A stretch of DNA of 64,000 nucleotides from an uncultured Eubacterium sp. (lineage in GTDB: Bacteria > Bacillota > Clostridia > Oscillospirales > Acutalibacteraceae), in NCBI GenBank assembly GCA_910577195.1, contig CAJTLP010000005.1, forward strand, positions 1 to 64,000, read 5' to 3'. Numbering within the stretch: the first letter of the stretch is position 1; each line of letters starts with the position of its first letter. Below the pieces are notes generated by a model. It did not search any database and had not been told where the DNA came from. It saw only the letters and a program-made list of their open reading frames with translations. Position numbers and translations under genes: made by a program. Shown one piece after another: positions 27,120 to 35,290 of this stretch.

Positions 27120-27980
27120 TTATACAAAAGATATATTCACTTTTTTCTGGTATGCTACAAACCAGCCTGACGGAATCCTTGCCCACAGATTACCTGCTGC
27201 ATCAAATCTCTTTTCAACAATTGTAACCTTTGTTCCCTGCTTTAAATAAGCATTGCGGTTGGAATCTTTAAAGGTTGCATTCTTTCTGCCGTCAGCTGTA
27301 AGCTCTCTTACCTTTTTTCTTCCGCTTGCTGCTCCTACACCATTATAAATTCCTCTTATTGCTTTCAGCTTATAAGTCTGACCTACTGCAATGGAAGGTG
27401 CCTTTGATGCAGTTTTAGGCTTGGTATAGGTTACAAGGAAATAAGCAGGATCACGGTCTGCAGTTGCCTTACCCATTTCATTAACACTGACAACACAGCC
27501 GTTGGCTGTCTTTTTAACTATACGCTTAGGGCGATTGTACGCATCATATTTTCCGCTGTACATAAGAGGATCAAGAATTTCTATATTTTTTCCTACCATC
27601 TTATAAGCTACCACATAATGACCGGACGTACTGAATACATTGTAAGCATCACCCTGATTACAGATTGCAATCCCGCCTTTTTTAATATGGGCAACCAGCT
27701 GCGTTTCACTTGTTGTTGCCACAAAAGAAAAATTGGGATTTTTTTTGCAAAGTGCCTTTAAGAGGATAAGCATATTGGTACCTGAGTTGTCCCTTGCACC
27801 ATTATCAAGACTGAACTTTGCCATCTGCGAAACAGTATAAAGCTCTTTTCCTATAAGGCTGTTAAAAACAGTACAAGCAGTTACAACACCGCATCCGCTT
27901 GTCTTAACCGTTTCTACTTCGGCTGTATTCGGTCTGTCATATTTAATATTCGGATAATCGTACTGATTATAATAAAACAT
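27120..27980 (-). CDS. C39-like peptidase with SH3-type C-terminus (phage-type lysin)
   Basis: 286 residues. The N-terminal about 185 residues look like a peptidase_C39_2-type cysteine peptidase: Cys in KTSGCGVVTACTVFNSL (about 30), His in STSGHYVVAYKMV (about 120) and Asp in EILDPLMYSG. The C-terminal about 80 residues (YKLKAIRGIYNGVG, then LKQGTKVTIVEKRFDAAGNLWARI) resemble a bacterial SH3 cell-wall-binding domain. No signal peptide; release would need the adjacent holin, whose stop codon overlaps its ATG. Likely cleaves peptidoglycan cross-links, inferred from architecture and context. Confidence 0.8.
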   Translation of the reverse strand: MFYYNQYDYPNIKYDRPNTAEVETVKTSGCGVVTACTVFNSLIGKELYTVSQMAKFSLDNGARDNSGTNMLILLKALCKKNPNFSFVATTSETQLVAHIKKGGIAICNQGDAYNVFSTSGHYVVAYKMVGKNIEILDPLMYSGKYDAYNRPKRIVKKTANGCVVSVNEMGKATADRDPAYFLVTYTKPKTASKAPSIAVGQTYKLKAIRGIYNGVGAASGRKKVRELTADGRKNATFKDSNRNAYLKQGTKVTIVEKRFDAAGNLWARIPSGWFVAYQKKVNISFV

Positions 27981-28219
27981 TACTTTGCCCCCTTTAATTC
28001 TTTAAGATATTCATCTGCCTGTTTAGCTTCCTTTGTAAAGGAATTATTATGCCACCAATTGGTAATCACACTATAGAGTAAAAAGCCCACCGACACAACT
28101 TCGCTGACAAGCTCATCATCTATAGGAAGTGCTTTTATGCCAAATCTTTCCAATATTATATTAAGCAATGCCAGAACTAAAATCACCGTTCGTGCAATTG
28201 TTGCTTTATCAACATTCAT
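27980..28219 (-). CDS. SPP1-type phage holin
   Basis: 79 residues. DKATIARTVILVLALLNIILERFG forms a TM helix, then PIDDELVSEVVSVGFLLYSVITNWWHNN forms a second, ending in NSFTKEAKQADEYLKELK. That tail and the W-W-x-N-N motif match the SPP1 holin family. It forms membrane lesions that release the lysin. Start ATG at 28219, preceded by GGAGG about 11 bases away; the longer open frame upstream overlaps the previous gene entirely. Confidence 0.88.
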   Translation of the reverse strand: MNVDKATIARTVILVLALLNIILERFGIKALPIDDELVSEVVSVGFLLYSVITNWWHNNSFTKEAKQADEYLKELKGAK

Positions 28220-28445
28220 TAAAAATAATTCCTCCTTTTTCAATATCTTCAATTCTATGATCGAGTGTTCTGATTTTTTCCTCCACAACAGGTATACGCT
28301 CCGCAAATGAATTGTGCTTATCTACCTTTTGCTCTAACTTTTCAAGGCGAAAGGAAGTCAGCTTTGACGAGGTAACGATGCCGCCGAAGGAACCGATAAT
28401 TGTACCGGCCATTGCCACAAGTGCAACAATGATTTCGTTATCCAT
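28209..28445 (-). CDS. XhlA-like small membrane protein of lysis cassette
   Basis: 78 residues. An N-terminal TM helix (IIVALVAMAGTIIGSFGGIV) is followed by a charged coiled-coil (FRLEKLEQKVDKHN, then RIPVVEEKIRTLDHRIEDIE). This layout is found in phage hemolysin XhlA/BhlA-like accessory holins encoded just before the holin. ATG at 28445 with AAAGGAG upstream; its 3' end overlaps the holin start by 11 bp. Confidence 0.75.
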   Translation of the reverse strand: MDNEIIVALVAMAGTIIGSFGGIVTSSKLTSFRLEKLEQKVDKHNSFAERIPVVEEKIRTLDHRIEDIEKGGIIFNEC

Positions 28446-28532
28446 AAAATATTCTCCTTTATAATTTTTTAAGAGCTGAACTCTTTTCACCTTTAATATC
28501 TTATGCACGATACAAGCTTGTTGCAAATCAAT

Positions 28533-28548
28533 GTCCAATGCATTGGAC
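28533..28548. promoter_or_regulatory. perfect 16-bp palindrome upstream of lysis cassette
   Basis: GTCCAATGCATTGGAC is self-complementary and lies about 90 bp before the first cassette gene, in a 350-bp region without a credible gene. Operator-like; no regulator is identified. Confidence 0.5.
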
Positions 28549-28734
28549 AGATGATATAGTGCATAAAGCGTATAAAATACATAGCAAATAAAAACTGAAG
28601 CATTCGTGAGGTATCACAATGAAACATTTGGTTTCTTGTGGAAATTGCCTGTAATATTGCTGAAAATTCCACCTCAATTTTTATTGTATAATTATTCATT
28701 TTAATGCATAAATATAAATATTTTTCAATTGCTA

Positions 28735-28762
28735 TTGACAATATATAATAGGTGTGTATAAT
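28735..28762 (+). promoter_or_regulatory. sigma-A promoter of the arginine operon
   Basis: TTGACA (28735-28740), 16 bp, TATAAT (28757-28762), about 39 bp before argC. Confidence 0.88.
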
Positions 28763-28800
28763 AAATAAGATATTAAATGTAATCGGAGTTTTGTATAAAA

Positions 28801-29742
28801 ATGAAAAAAGTATTCATTGACGGAAAAGACGGAACAACAGGTCTTAAAATATTTAAGAGATTTGAAAACAGAAATGATATTGAGCTTCTGCTCATTGACA
28901 GTGACAAAAGAAAGGATACTAAGGAACGTGCACGGCTTATAAATGAAAGCGATATCACGTTCTTATGTCTGCCTGACGCAGCATCCATTGAGGCGGTTTC
29001 ACTGGTTGAAAACAGTAATACAAAAATCATCGACACCTCAACTGCGCACAGAACATTGAGTGACTGGGCATACGGCTTTGCAGAGCTCAGCCGTGAACAC
29101 AGAGAAAAGATTGAAATCAGCAACCGTATAGCTGTACCGGGCTGCTATGCCAGTGGCTTCAACTCAATCGTTTATCCGCTTGTTCACAGTGGCTTTATTG
29201 ATAAGGATTATGATATCGTCTGCTATGCACTGAGCGGTTATACAGGTGCAGGCAAAAAGGGTATTGCACAGTATGAGGACAGCAGCAGAGATGCTGAGCT
29301 TGATTCACCGCGTCTCTATGCTTTAACGCAGGAGCACAAGCACCTTAAGGAAATGAAGGCGATCAGCGGACTTTCAAAAAAGCCGATCTTCTCCCCTATC
29401 ATCTGCGATTATCCGCAGGGTATGGTTGTATCCGTGCCGCTTTACACAGACAGAATGAGCAAAAAATATACTATACAGGATATTTATGAGATGTTTGCCG
29501 AGCACTACGGCAATTCCGATATTGTTAAAGTCCGACGACCGGGCTATACACAAGGTATGATTGGCTCAAATCAATTTGCAAATCGTGATGATATGGAAAT
29601 TGAGATAAACGGAAACGAGGACAGAATTCTCATCACCTCACGCTTTGACAATTTGGGCAAGGGTGCATCAGGTGCTGCGATTCAGTGTATGAATATCGCA
29701 ATGGGAATTGATGAAAAAACAGGTTTAAATATAGGAGAATAA
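28801..29742 (+). CDS. argC: N-acetyl-gamma-glutamyl-phosphate reductase (short type)
   Basis: Reduces N-acetylglutamyl phosphate to the semialdehyde in arginine synthesis. 313 residues, the shorter (type 2) ArgC class. N-terminal VFIDGKDGTTGLKIFKRF Rossmann start; catalytic Cys in AVPGCYASGFNSIVYPL; SGYTGAGKKG and the terminal FDNLGKGASGAAIQCMNIAMG are characteristic. First gene of the operon, 4 bp from argJ. Confidence 0.95.
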   Translation: MKKVFIDGKDGTTGLKIFKRFENRNDIELLLIDSDKRKDTKERARLINESDITFLCLPDAASIEAVSLVENSNTKIIDTSTAHRTLSDWAYGFAELSREHREKIEISNRIAVPGCYASGFNSIVYPLVHSGFIDKDYDIVCYALSGYTGAGKKGIAQYEDSSRDAELDSPRLYALTQEHKHLKEMKAISGLSKKPIFSPIICDYPQGMVVSVPLYTDRMSKKYTIQDIYEMFAEHYGNSDIVKVRRPGYTQGMIGSNQFANRDDMEIEINGNEDRILITSRFDNLGKGASGAAIQCMNIAMGIDEKTGLNIGE

Positions 29743-29746
29743 CAAT

Positions 29747-31000
29747 ATGAATTTTAAATATATCGAGGGCGGAATATGTGCTGCCAAAGGCTTTAAGGCA
29801 AGCGGTACATACTGCGGAATAAAAAAGCCTGCTATGGATAATCAGAATCCTGACATCAAGCACAAAAATGATATTTGTCTTTATGTCAGTGACGTTGTGT
29901 GCAATGCTGCTGCAGTATACACACAGAACAAGGTTAAGGGTGCACCTATCCTTGTTACAAAAAAGAATCTTGAAAAAAGCGGAAACAAGGCTATCGCTGT
30001 TATTGCCAATTCAAAAAATGCCAACACCTGCAATGCAGACGGCGAGCAGAAGGCTGACAGAATGTGTCAGCTTGTGGCTGAGGAGCTGAATATCCCTCAG
30101 GAGCAGGTTATCGTTGCAAGCACAGGAGTTATCGGTCAGGTATTGCCGATTGAACCAATTGAAAAGGCAGTGCCGATTCTTGCAAAAAGCTTGTGCTACA
30201 ACAAAAACCTTGAAGCAGCTACTGCTATTATGACAACAGATACCGTAAAAAAAGAGTATGCCGTTGCATTTGAAATCGGCGGTGCAATCTGTCACTTAGG
30301 CGGTATGGCTAAGGGTTCAGGTATGATTCATCCGAATATGGCAACTACACTTAACTTTATCACGACGGACTGTGCAATCTCATCCGAGCTTTTGCAAAAG
30401 GCACTCAGCGAAATTGTTAAGGTAACCTACAACTGCCTGTCAATCGATGGTGACACATCGACAAATGATATGGTAAGCATTATGGCAAACGGTCTTGCTT
30501 TCAACGAAGAAATCACAGCTGAGGGTGAGGAATATGAAATCTTCAAGCAGGCACTTTACGAGGTAATGTCAAACCTTACAAGAATGCTTGCAAAGGACGG
30601 CGAGGGTGCAAGCAAGCTCCTGGAATGCTTATGCACAGGTGCTCAGGATAAGGACACTGCTATCACTGTTGCAAAGAGTGTTGTATGCTCCTCTCTTTTC
30701 AAGGCGGCTATGTTCGGTGAAGATGCAAACTGGGGCAGAGTGCTCTGTGCGATCGGTTATGCTGACGCTGAATTTGATATCAACAAGGTTGATGTTGATT
30801 TAAGATCCGATAAGGGCGCTGTTACCGTTTGTAAGGACGGCTCAGGCGTTGAATTCAGTGAAGAAAAGGCAGCAGAAATTTTATCTGCTGATGAAATTTA
30901 TATTGATATCAATCTTAATCAGGGTGAAGAAAGCGCAACGGCGTGGGGCTGCGATCTTACATATGATTATGTAAAAATCAACGGAGATTACAGAACCTAA
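29747..31000 (+). CDS. argJ: glutamate N-acetyltransferase / ornithine acetyltransferase
   Basis: 417 residues. Recycles the acetyl group from N-acetylornithine to glutamate; bifunctional forms also use acetyl-CoA. The self-cleavage site with the Thr nucleophile is in MIHPNMATTLNFITTD, and KGSGM precedes it. The presence of ArgJ means a separate argA/argE pair is not needed; none is in this window. ATG with GGAGAA upstream. Confidence 0.96.
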   Translation: MNFKYIEGGICAAKGFKASGTYCGIKKPAMDNQNPDIKHKNDICLYVSDVVCNAAAVYTQNKVKGAPILVTKKNLEKSGNKAIAVIANSKNANTCNADGEQKADRMCQLVAEELNIPQEQVIVASTGVIGQVLPIEPIEKAVPILAKSLCYNKNLEAATAIMTTDTVKKEYAVAFEIGGAICHLGGMAKGSGMIHPNMATTLNFITTDCAISSELLQKALSEIVKVTYNCLSIDGDTSTNDMVSIMANGLAFNEEITAEGEEYEIFKQALYEVMSNLTRMLAKDGEGASKLLECLCTGAQDKDTAITVAKSVVCSSLFKAAMFGEDANWGRVLCAIGYADAEFDINKVDVDLRSDKGAVTVCKDGSGVEFSEEKAAEILSADEIYIDINLNQGEESATAWGCDLTYDYVKINGDYRT

Positions 31001-31013
31001 AGGAGATAAAGTA

Positions 31014-31871
31014 ATGGATATTAATAATGCACAGAAGGCGGAGATACTTGCACACGCTCTGCCGAATATTCAGATGTACAGAAAAAAAATCATCGTTGTA
31101 AAATACGGCGGAAACGCAATGATTAACGATGAGCTTAAGGAAGCAGTAATGCGCGACCTTGTACTGCTTTCTACTATAGGAATCAAAGTTGTGCTTGTGC
31201 ACGGCGGCGGTCCTGCAATTAACAAGACACTGGATAAAATGAATATTGAAAGTAAGTTTGTTGACGGCTTAAGAGTAACAGACAAGGATACAATTGATGT
31301 TGTACAGATGGTGCTGGCAGGAAAAGTGAACAAGGACCTTACTTGTCAGATTGGCAACTACGGCGGTCACGCAATCGGACTTTCAGGTATGGACGGAAAT
31401 ATGCTCAAATGCAGGCCGCTTGATGACAAGCACGGCTATGTGGGTGAAATAACAGAGGTCAATATGGATGCTGTGAACGAGATACTCAACAACGGCTGGA
31501 TTCCTGTTATATCCACCATAGGCTATGATGAAAACGGCTGCTGCTATAATATTAATGCGGACACAGCTGCTGCAGTAATTGCAGGTGCGTTAAAGGCTGA
31601 GGCACTGATTTCCATGACAGATATTGTGGGACTGCTTAGGGACAAGGATGATGATTCCACACTGATTCACAGAGTCTATATTTCAGATACCCCTGCACTC
31701 ATCGCTGAGGGCATCATCAGCGGAGGTATGATACCGAAGATTGATTCCATGACACAGGCACTGCGTGAGGGTGTAAAAAAAGCATTTATTATTGACGGAC
31801 GTGTTCCCCACTCTATTCTTATGGAATTGCTGACTGATGAGGGTATGGGAACAATGTTCAGATCAAGGTAA
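31014..31871 (+). CDS. argB: acetylglutamate kinase
   Basis: 285 residues. Phosphorylates N-acetylglutamate. Amino-acid-kinase motifs are KIIVVKYGGNAM, VLVHGGGPAINKTL and the C-terminal GGMIPKIDSMTQALREGVKKAFIIDGR. The N-terminal helix (AQKAEILAHALPNIQMYRKK) is typical of arginine-inhibited hexameric enzymes, so feedback inhibition by arginine is plausible. ATG behind AAAGGAG, 13 bp after argJ. Confidence 0.96.
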   Translation: MDINNAQKAEILAHALPNIQMYRKKIIVVKYGGNAMINDELKEAVMRDLVLLSTIGIKVVLVHGGGPAINKTLDKMNIESKFVDGLRVTDKDTIDVVQMVLAGKVNKDLTCQIGNYGGHAIGLSGMDGNMLKCRPLDDKHGYVGEITEVNMDAVNEILNNGWIPVISTIGYDENGCCYNINADTAAAVIAGALKAEALISMTDIVGLLRDKDDDSTLIHRVYISDTPALIAEGIISGGMIPKIDSMTQALREGVKKAFIIDGRVPHSILMELLTDEGMGTMFRSR

Positions 31872-31940
31872 ATATACCTTGATAATCCGATTTTTAAATT
31901 TATTTTATGTATCATTCTTTTGTATCGCAAAAGAACGGTT

Positions 31941-32010
31941 GTAGGGGACGATTCCATATCGTCCCGCATCAAAAAATAAATTTTCGGGCGGATATAGAAT
32001 CCGCCCCTAC
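31941..32010. repeat. bipartite GC-rich intergenic repeat, copy 1
   Basis: GTAGGGG at the left end and CCCCTAC at the right end bracket two hairpins (GGGACGAT..ATCGTCCC and GGGCGGAT..ATCCGCCC) joined by an AT-rich linker. It lies between argB and argD. Related copies are at 34125, 40032 and a half-copy at 57702. Confidence 0.85.
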
Positions 32011-32053
32011 GATAACAATCAATAATACACTGAATCCGAAATAAGGAGAAAAT

Positions 32054-33214
32054 ATGAATACCAAAGAATTAGACAACGAATACGTTGCGCATTCATACGG
32101 CAGGTTTGACGTTGTCCTCAAGGAGGGCAAGGGTTCAACACTGTATGATGAGAACGGTAAGAAATACATAGATTTCGGCTCAGGTATCGGTGTAACGGCA
32201 TTCGGTATCGGAGACGATGAATGGAAAAAGGCCGTAACCGATCAGCTTGACAAATTACAGCACGTAAGCAATCTTTATTACACCTCACCTTGTGCAAAAC
32301 TTGCAAAGCTGCTTTGTGAAAAGAGCGGTATGGAAAAAGTATTTTTCGCTAACAGCGGAGCTGAGGCAAATGAAGGCGCAATAAAATTTGCAAGAAAATA
32401 TTCCTTTGACAAATACGGCGAAGGCAGGAGCACAATCATAACTCTTGTAAACTCCTTTCACGGCAGAACAATAACGACTCTTGCCGCTACAGGACAGGAC
32501 AGCTTTCACACCACATTCGGCCCGTTCACACAGGGCTTTAAATACTGCTCTGCAAATGACATTGATGCACTGAATGAAATGGCGACAGAGGATGTATGCG
32601 CCGTTATGTTTGAATGTGTTCAGGGTGAAGGCGGTGTAAACAACCTGGACTATGATTTTGTAAAAGCAATTGAAAAGCTCGGCAAAGAAAAGGATATTCT
32701 TATTGTGGTTGACGAGGTACAGACCGGCAACGGCAGAACAGGAAAATACTTTGCTTATCAGAATTTTGACATCACACCGGACATTGTTTCAACGGCTAAG
32801 GGTATGGCAGGCGGTCTGCCAATGGGTGCAGTCCTTTTCGGCGAAAAGGTAAAGGATGTTGTTACTGCAGGCTCACACGGCTCAACCTTCGGCGGCAATC
32901 CGATTTGTGCAGCAGGTGCCTGCTCAATCGTTTCAAGAATTGATAATGCATTTCTTGAAAGCGTTAAAGAAAAAAGCGAATATATCAAGGAATTTTTAAT
33001 GAACATCAAGGGTGTTAAGTCGGTATCCGGTATGGGCTTAATGCTTGGTGTGGAAATTGAAAAGGATGCAAAGGCTGTTGCGAATCAGTGCCTTGAACAG
33101 GGACTTTTAGTATTAACGGCAAAAACAAAAATCAGACTCTTGCCTGCTCTTAACATCAGCAAAGCTGAGCTTGACGAGGGACTTAATATTTTGAAAGAGG
33201 TAATTGAACAATGA
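32054..33214 (+). CDS. argD: acetylornithine aminotransferase
   Basis: 386 residues, class III PLP aminotransferase. Converts N-acetylglutamate semialdehyde to N-acetylornithine. Key motifs: FGSGIGVTAFG, FFANSGAEANEGAIKFAR, NSFHGRT, IVVDEVQTGNGRTG and the PLP lysine in STAKGMAGGLPMGAV. ATG behind AAGGAGAA; its last four bases overlap argF (ATGA). Confidence 0.95.
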   Translation: MNTKELDNEYVAHSYGRFDVVLKEGKGSTLYDENGKKYIDFGSGIGVTAFGIGDDEWKKAVTDQLDKLQHVSNLYYTSPCAKLAKLLCEKSGMEKVFFANSGAEANEGAIKFARKYSFDKYGEGRSTIITLVNSFHGRTITTLAATGQDSFHTTFGPFTQGFKYCSANDIDALNEMATEDVCAVMFECVQGEGGVNNLDYDFVKAIEKLGKEKDILIVVDEVQTGNGRTGKYFAYQNFDITPDIVSTAKGMAGGLPMGAVLFGEKVKDVVTAGSHGSTFGGNPICAAGACSIVSRIDNAFLESVKEKSEYIKEFLMNIKGVKSVSGMGLMLGVEIEKDAKAVANQCLEQGLLVLTAKTKIRLLPALNISKAELDEGLNILKEVIEQ

Positions 33215-34113
33215 AGCATTTATTAAAGTTACAGGATTTAGAGCAGAAGGATATTCTGGATATCCTCAACCTTGCTGACCAGCTCAAGTATGAGACAAAG
33301 CACGGTATTGAGCATCATCACCTTAAGGGCAAAACACTGGGTATGATTTTCCAGAAAAGCTCAACCAGAACAAGAGTAAGCTTTGAAACAGGTATGTACC
33401 AGCTCGGCGGTCAGGCACTTTTCCTCTCAAACAGAGATTTGCAGATTGGCAGAGGTGAGCCTGTTGAGGACACTGCAAGAGTTCTTTCACGCTATCTTGA
33501 CGGAATTATGATCAGAACTTTTGAGCAGAAAGAGGTTGAGGATCTGGCTGAATACGGTTCAATCCCAATTATCAACGGTCTTACAGACTACTGTCATCCT
33601 TGCCAGGTGCTTGCTGACCTTATGACAATCCGCGAGTACAAGAAGAGCTTTGATGGACTCAAATTCTGCTTTATCGGTGACGGAAACAATATGGCAAACA
33701 GCCTTATTGTAGGCGCAATCAGCATGGGCATGAGCTGCGCAATCGCCTGTCCTGACGGATACAAGCCGGATGCTGAAATTATGAAATGGGCTGAGGAAAA
33801 CGGCGACTTTATGTGCAGTGACGATATTCTTGCCTGTGCTAAGGATGCGGATGTGCTTTACACAGACGTATGGGCATCTATGGGTCAGGAGGAAGAAAAG
33901 GCAGAGAGAGAGAAGATTTTCAAGAGCTTCCAGATTAACGATGAGGTTATGGCAGTTGCTAAGGACGACGCAATGGTGCTCCACTGCCTGCCTGCCCACA
34001 GAGAAGAGGAAATCACTGCTAAGGTATTTGAGGCTCATGCAGATGAGATTTTTGATGAGGCCGAAAACAGACTTCACGCACAGAAGGCAGTACTTGTTAA
34101 ATTGTTAGGATAA
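33211..34113 (+). CDS. argF: ornithine carbamoyltransferase
   Basis: 300 residues. Combines ornithine and carbamoyl phosphate to citrulline. The carbamoyl-phosphate site STRTR is in FQKSSTRTRVSFE, HPCQ in LTDYCHPCQVLADL, and the ornithine-binding HCLPA in VLHCLPAHREEE. The carbamoyl phosphate is supplied by the carAB genes immediately downstream, so the operon covers both branches. argG and argH are not in this window. Confidence 0.96.
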   Translation: MKHLLKLQDLEQKDILDILNLADQLKYETKHGIEHHHLKGKTLGMIFQKSSTRTRVSFETGMYQLGGQALFLSNRDLQIGRGEPVEDTARVLSRYLDGIMIRTFEQKEVEDLAEYGSIPIINGLTDYCHPCQVLADLMTIREYKKSFDGLKFCFIGDGNNMANSLIVGAISMGMSCAIACPDGYKPDAEIMKWAEENGDFMCSDDILACAKDADVLYTDVWASMGQEEEKAEREKIFKSFQINDEVMAVAKDDAMVLHCLPAHREEEITAKVFEAHADEIFDEAENRLHAQKAVLVKLLG

Positions 34114-34124
34114 TAACAATATTT

Positions 34125-34196
34125 GCAGGGCAGGTTACTACGCCTGCCCATAGTTTTTCGTATATTTTGCAGGAGGGCGCAGAGACCCTCCCCTAC
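34125..34196. repeat. bipartite GC-rich intergenic repeat, copy 2
   Basis: GCAGGGCAGG..CGCCTGCCC hairpin, AT-rich linker, then AGGAGGGC..GACCCTCCCCTAC hairpin. The left end is slightly degenerate (GCAGGG instead of GTAGGGG). It fills the argF-carA gap. Confidence 0.85.
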
Positions 34197-34216
34197 AACA
34201 AAATGGGAAGAAAATT

Positions 34217-35290
34217 ATGGATAATAAGATTTATATTTGCCTTGCAAACGGCGATGTGTTTGAGGGCAGGAGCTTCGGCGCTAAAGGTGAGGTTTTAGGC
34301 GAGCTTGTATTCACCACAGGTATGGGCGGATACATTGAAACGCTGACTGACCCCAGCTATTACGGACAGATTGTTATGCAGACCTTTCCCCTTATCGGCA
34401 ACTACGGCTTTATTGACGAGGATATGGAAAGCACTAAAAGTGCTGTAAGTGCTTACATTGTCCGTGAATACTGTGATGCACCGTCAAATTTCAGATGTGA
34501 ATACACACTTGAGCAGTATCTCAAGGACAACAATATTGTCGGTGTATATGATGTTGACACAAGAGAGATAACAAAAATCATCAGGGAGTACGGTGTAATG
34601 AACGCAGTGATTGCCGACAATCCTGACAATGTGGATATGGAAAAGCTTAAGGCTTATTCGGTACAGAATGCGGTTAAATCCGTCTCCTGCGACAAGCCGT
34701 ATATGCGTGCGTCTGATGAACACAAATACAATGTTGTGCTCATTGACTATGGCACAAAGAAAAATATTGTAAGAGAGCTTAACAAACGCGGCTGCAATGT
34801 TGCCGTAGTTCCGTACAACACAAAGGCTGAGGACATTCTGTCACTGAATCCTGACGGCATTATGCTTTCAAACGGACCGGGAGACCCTGCGGAAAACACA
34901 GAGGCGATTGAAGAGCTGAAAAAATTAGTCGGCAAAAAGCCGATATTTGCAATCTGCTTAGGTCACCAGCTTCTGGCACTTGCTATGGGCGGAAGAACAA
35001 CAAAGCTGAAATACGGTCACAGAGGTGTGAATCAGCCTGTTAAAAATCTTGAAACAGGCAGAACCTTTATTTCATCACAGAATCACGGCTATGCCGTTAT
35101 TAATGAGACTGTGGAGCTTGCAGGCGGTAAGGTGAGCTACATCAATGCAAATGATGAAACCTGCGAAGGCGTGGACTACGAGGACAAGCAGGCGTTCTCC
35201 GTTCAGTTTCACCCTGAGGCTTGCTCAGGTCCGCACGACACAAGATTTATTTTTGACAAATTTATTGCTATGATGGGAGGTAAAGACTAA
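34217..35290 (+). CDS. carA: carbamoyl-phosphate synthase small subunit
   Basis: 357 residues. Glutaminase subunit that feeds ammonia to CarB. N-terminal CPSase domain (GEVLGELVFTTGMGGYIETLTDPSYYGQ) and C-terminal class I glutamine amidotransferase: Cys in IFAICLGHQLLALAMGG, with His and Glu in FSVQFHPEACSGPHDT. GGAAG upstream of the ATG; its stop overlaps the carB start. Confidence 0.96.
   Translation: MDNKIYICLANGDVFEGRSFGAKGEVLGELVFTTGMGGYIETLTDPSYYGQIVMQTFPLIGNYGFIDEDMESTKSAVSAYIVREYCDAPSNFRCEYTLEQYLKDNNIVGVYDVDTREITKIIREYGVMNAVIADNPDNVDMEKLKAYSVQNAVKSVSCDKPYMRASDEHKYNVVLIDYGTKKNIVRELNKRGCNVAVVPYNTKAEDILSLNPDGIMLSNGPGDPAENTEAIEELKKLVGKKPIFAICLGHQLLALAMGGRTTKLKYGHRGVNQPVKNLETGRTFISSQNHGYAVINETVELAGGKVSYINANDETCEGVDYEDKQAFSVQFHPEACSGPHDTRFIFDKFIAMMGGKD

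Noticed and set aside
28681..28730. Possible ArgR box upstream of argC
   Set aside because: ATTCATTTTAATGCAT resembles ARG-box halves, but in the wrong order and with imperfect symmetry; not strong enough to list.
28493..28741. 82-residue minus-strand open frame upstream of the lysis cassette
   Set aside because: No ribosome binding site, odd composition, and it overlaps the palindrome; it looks like a chance frame in an intergenic region.
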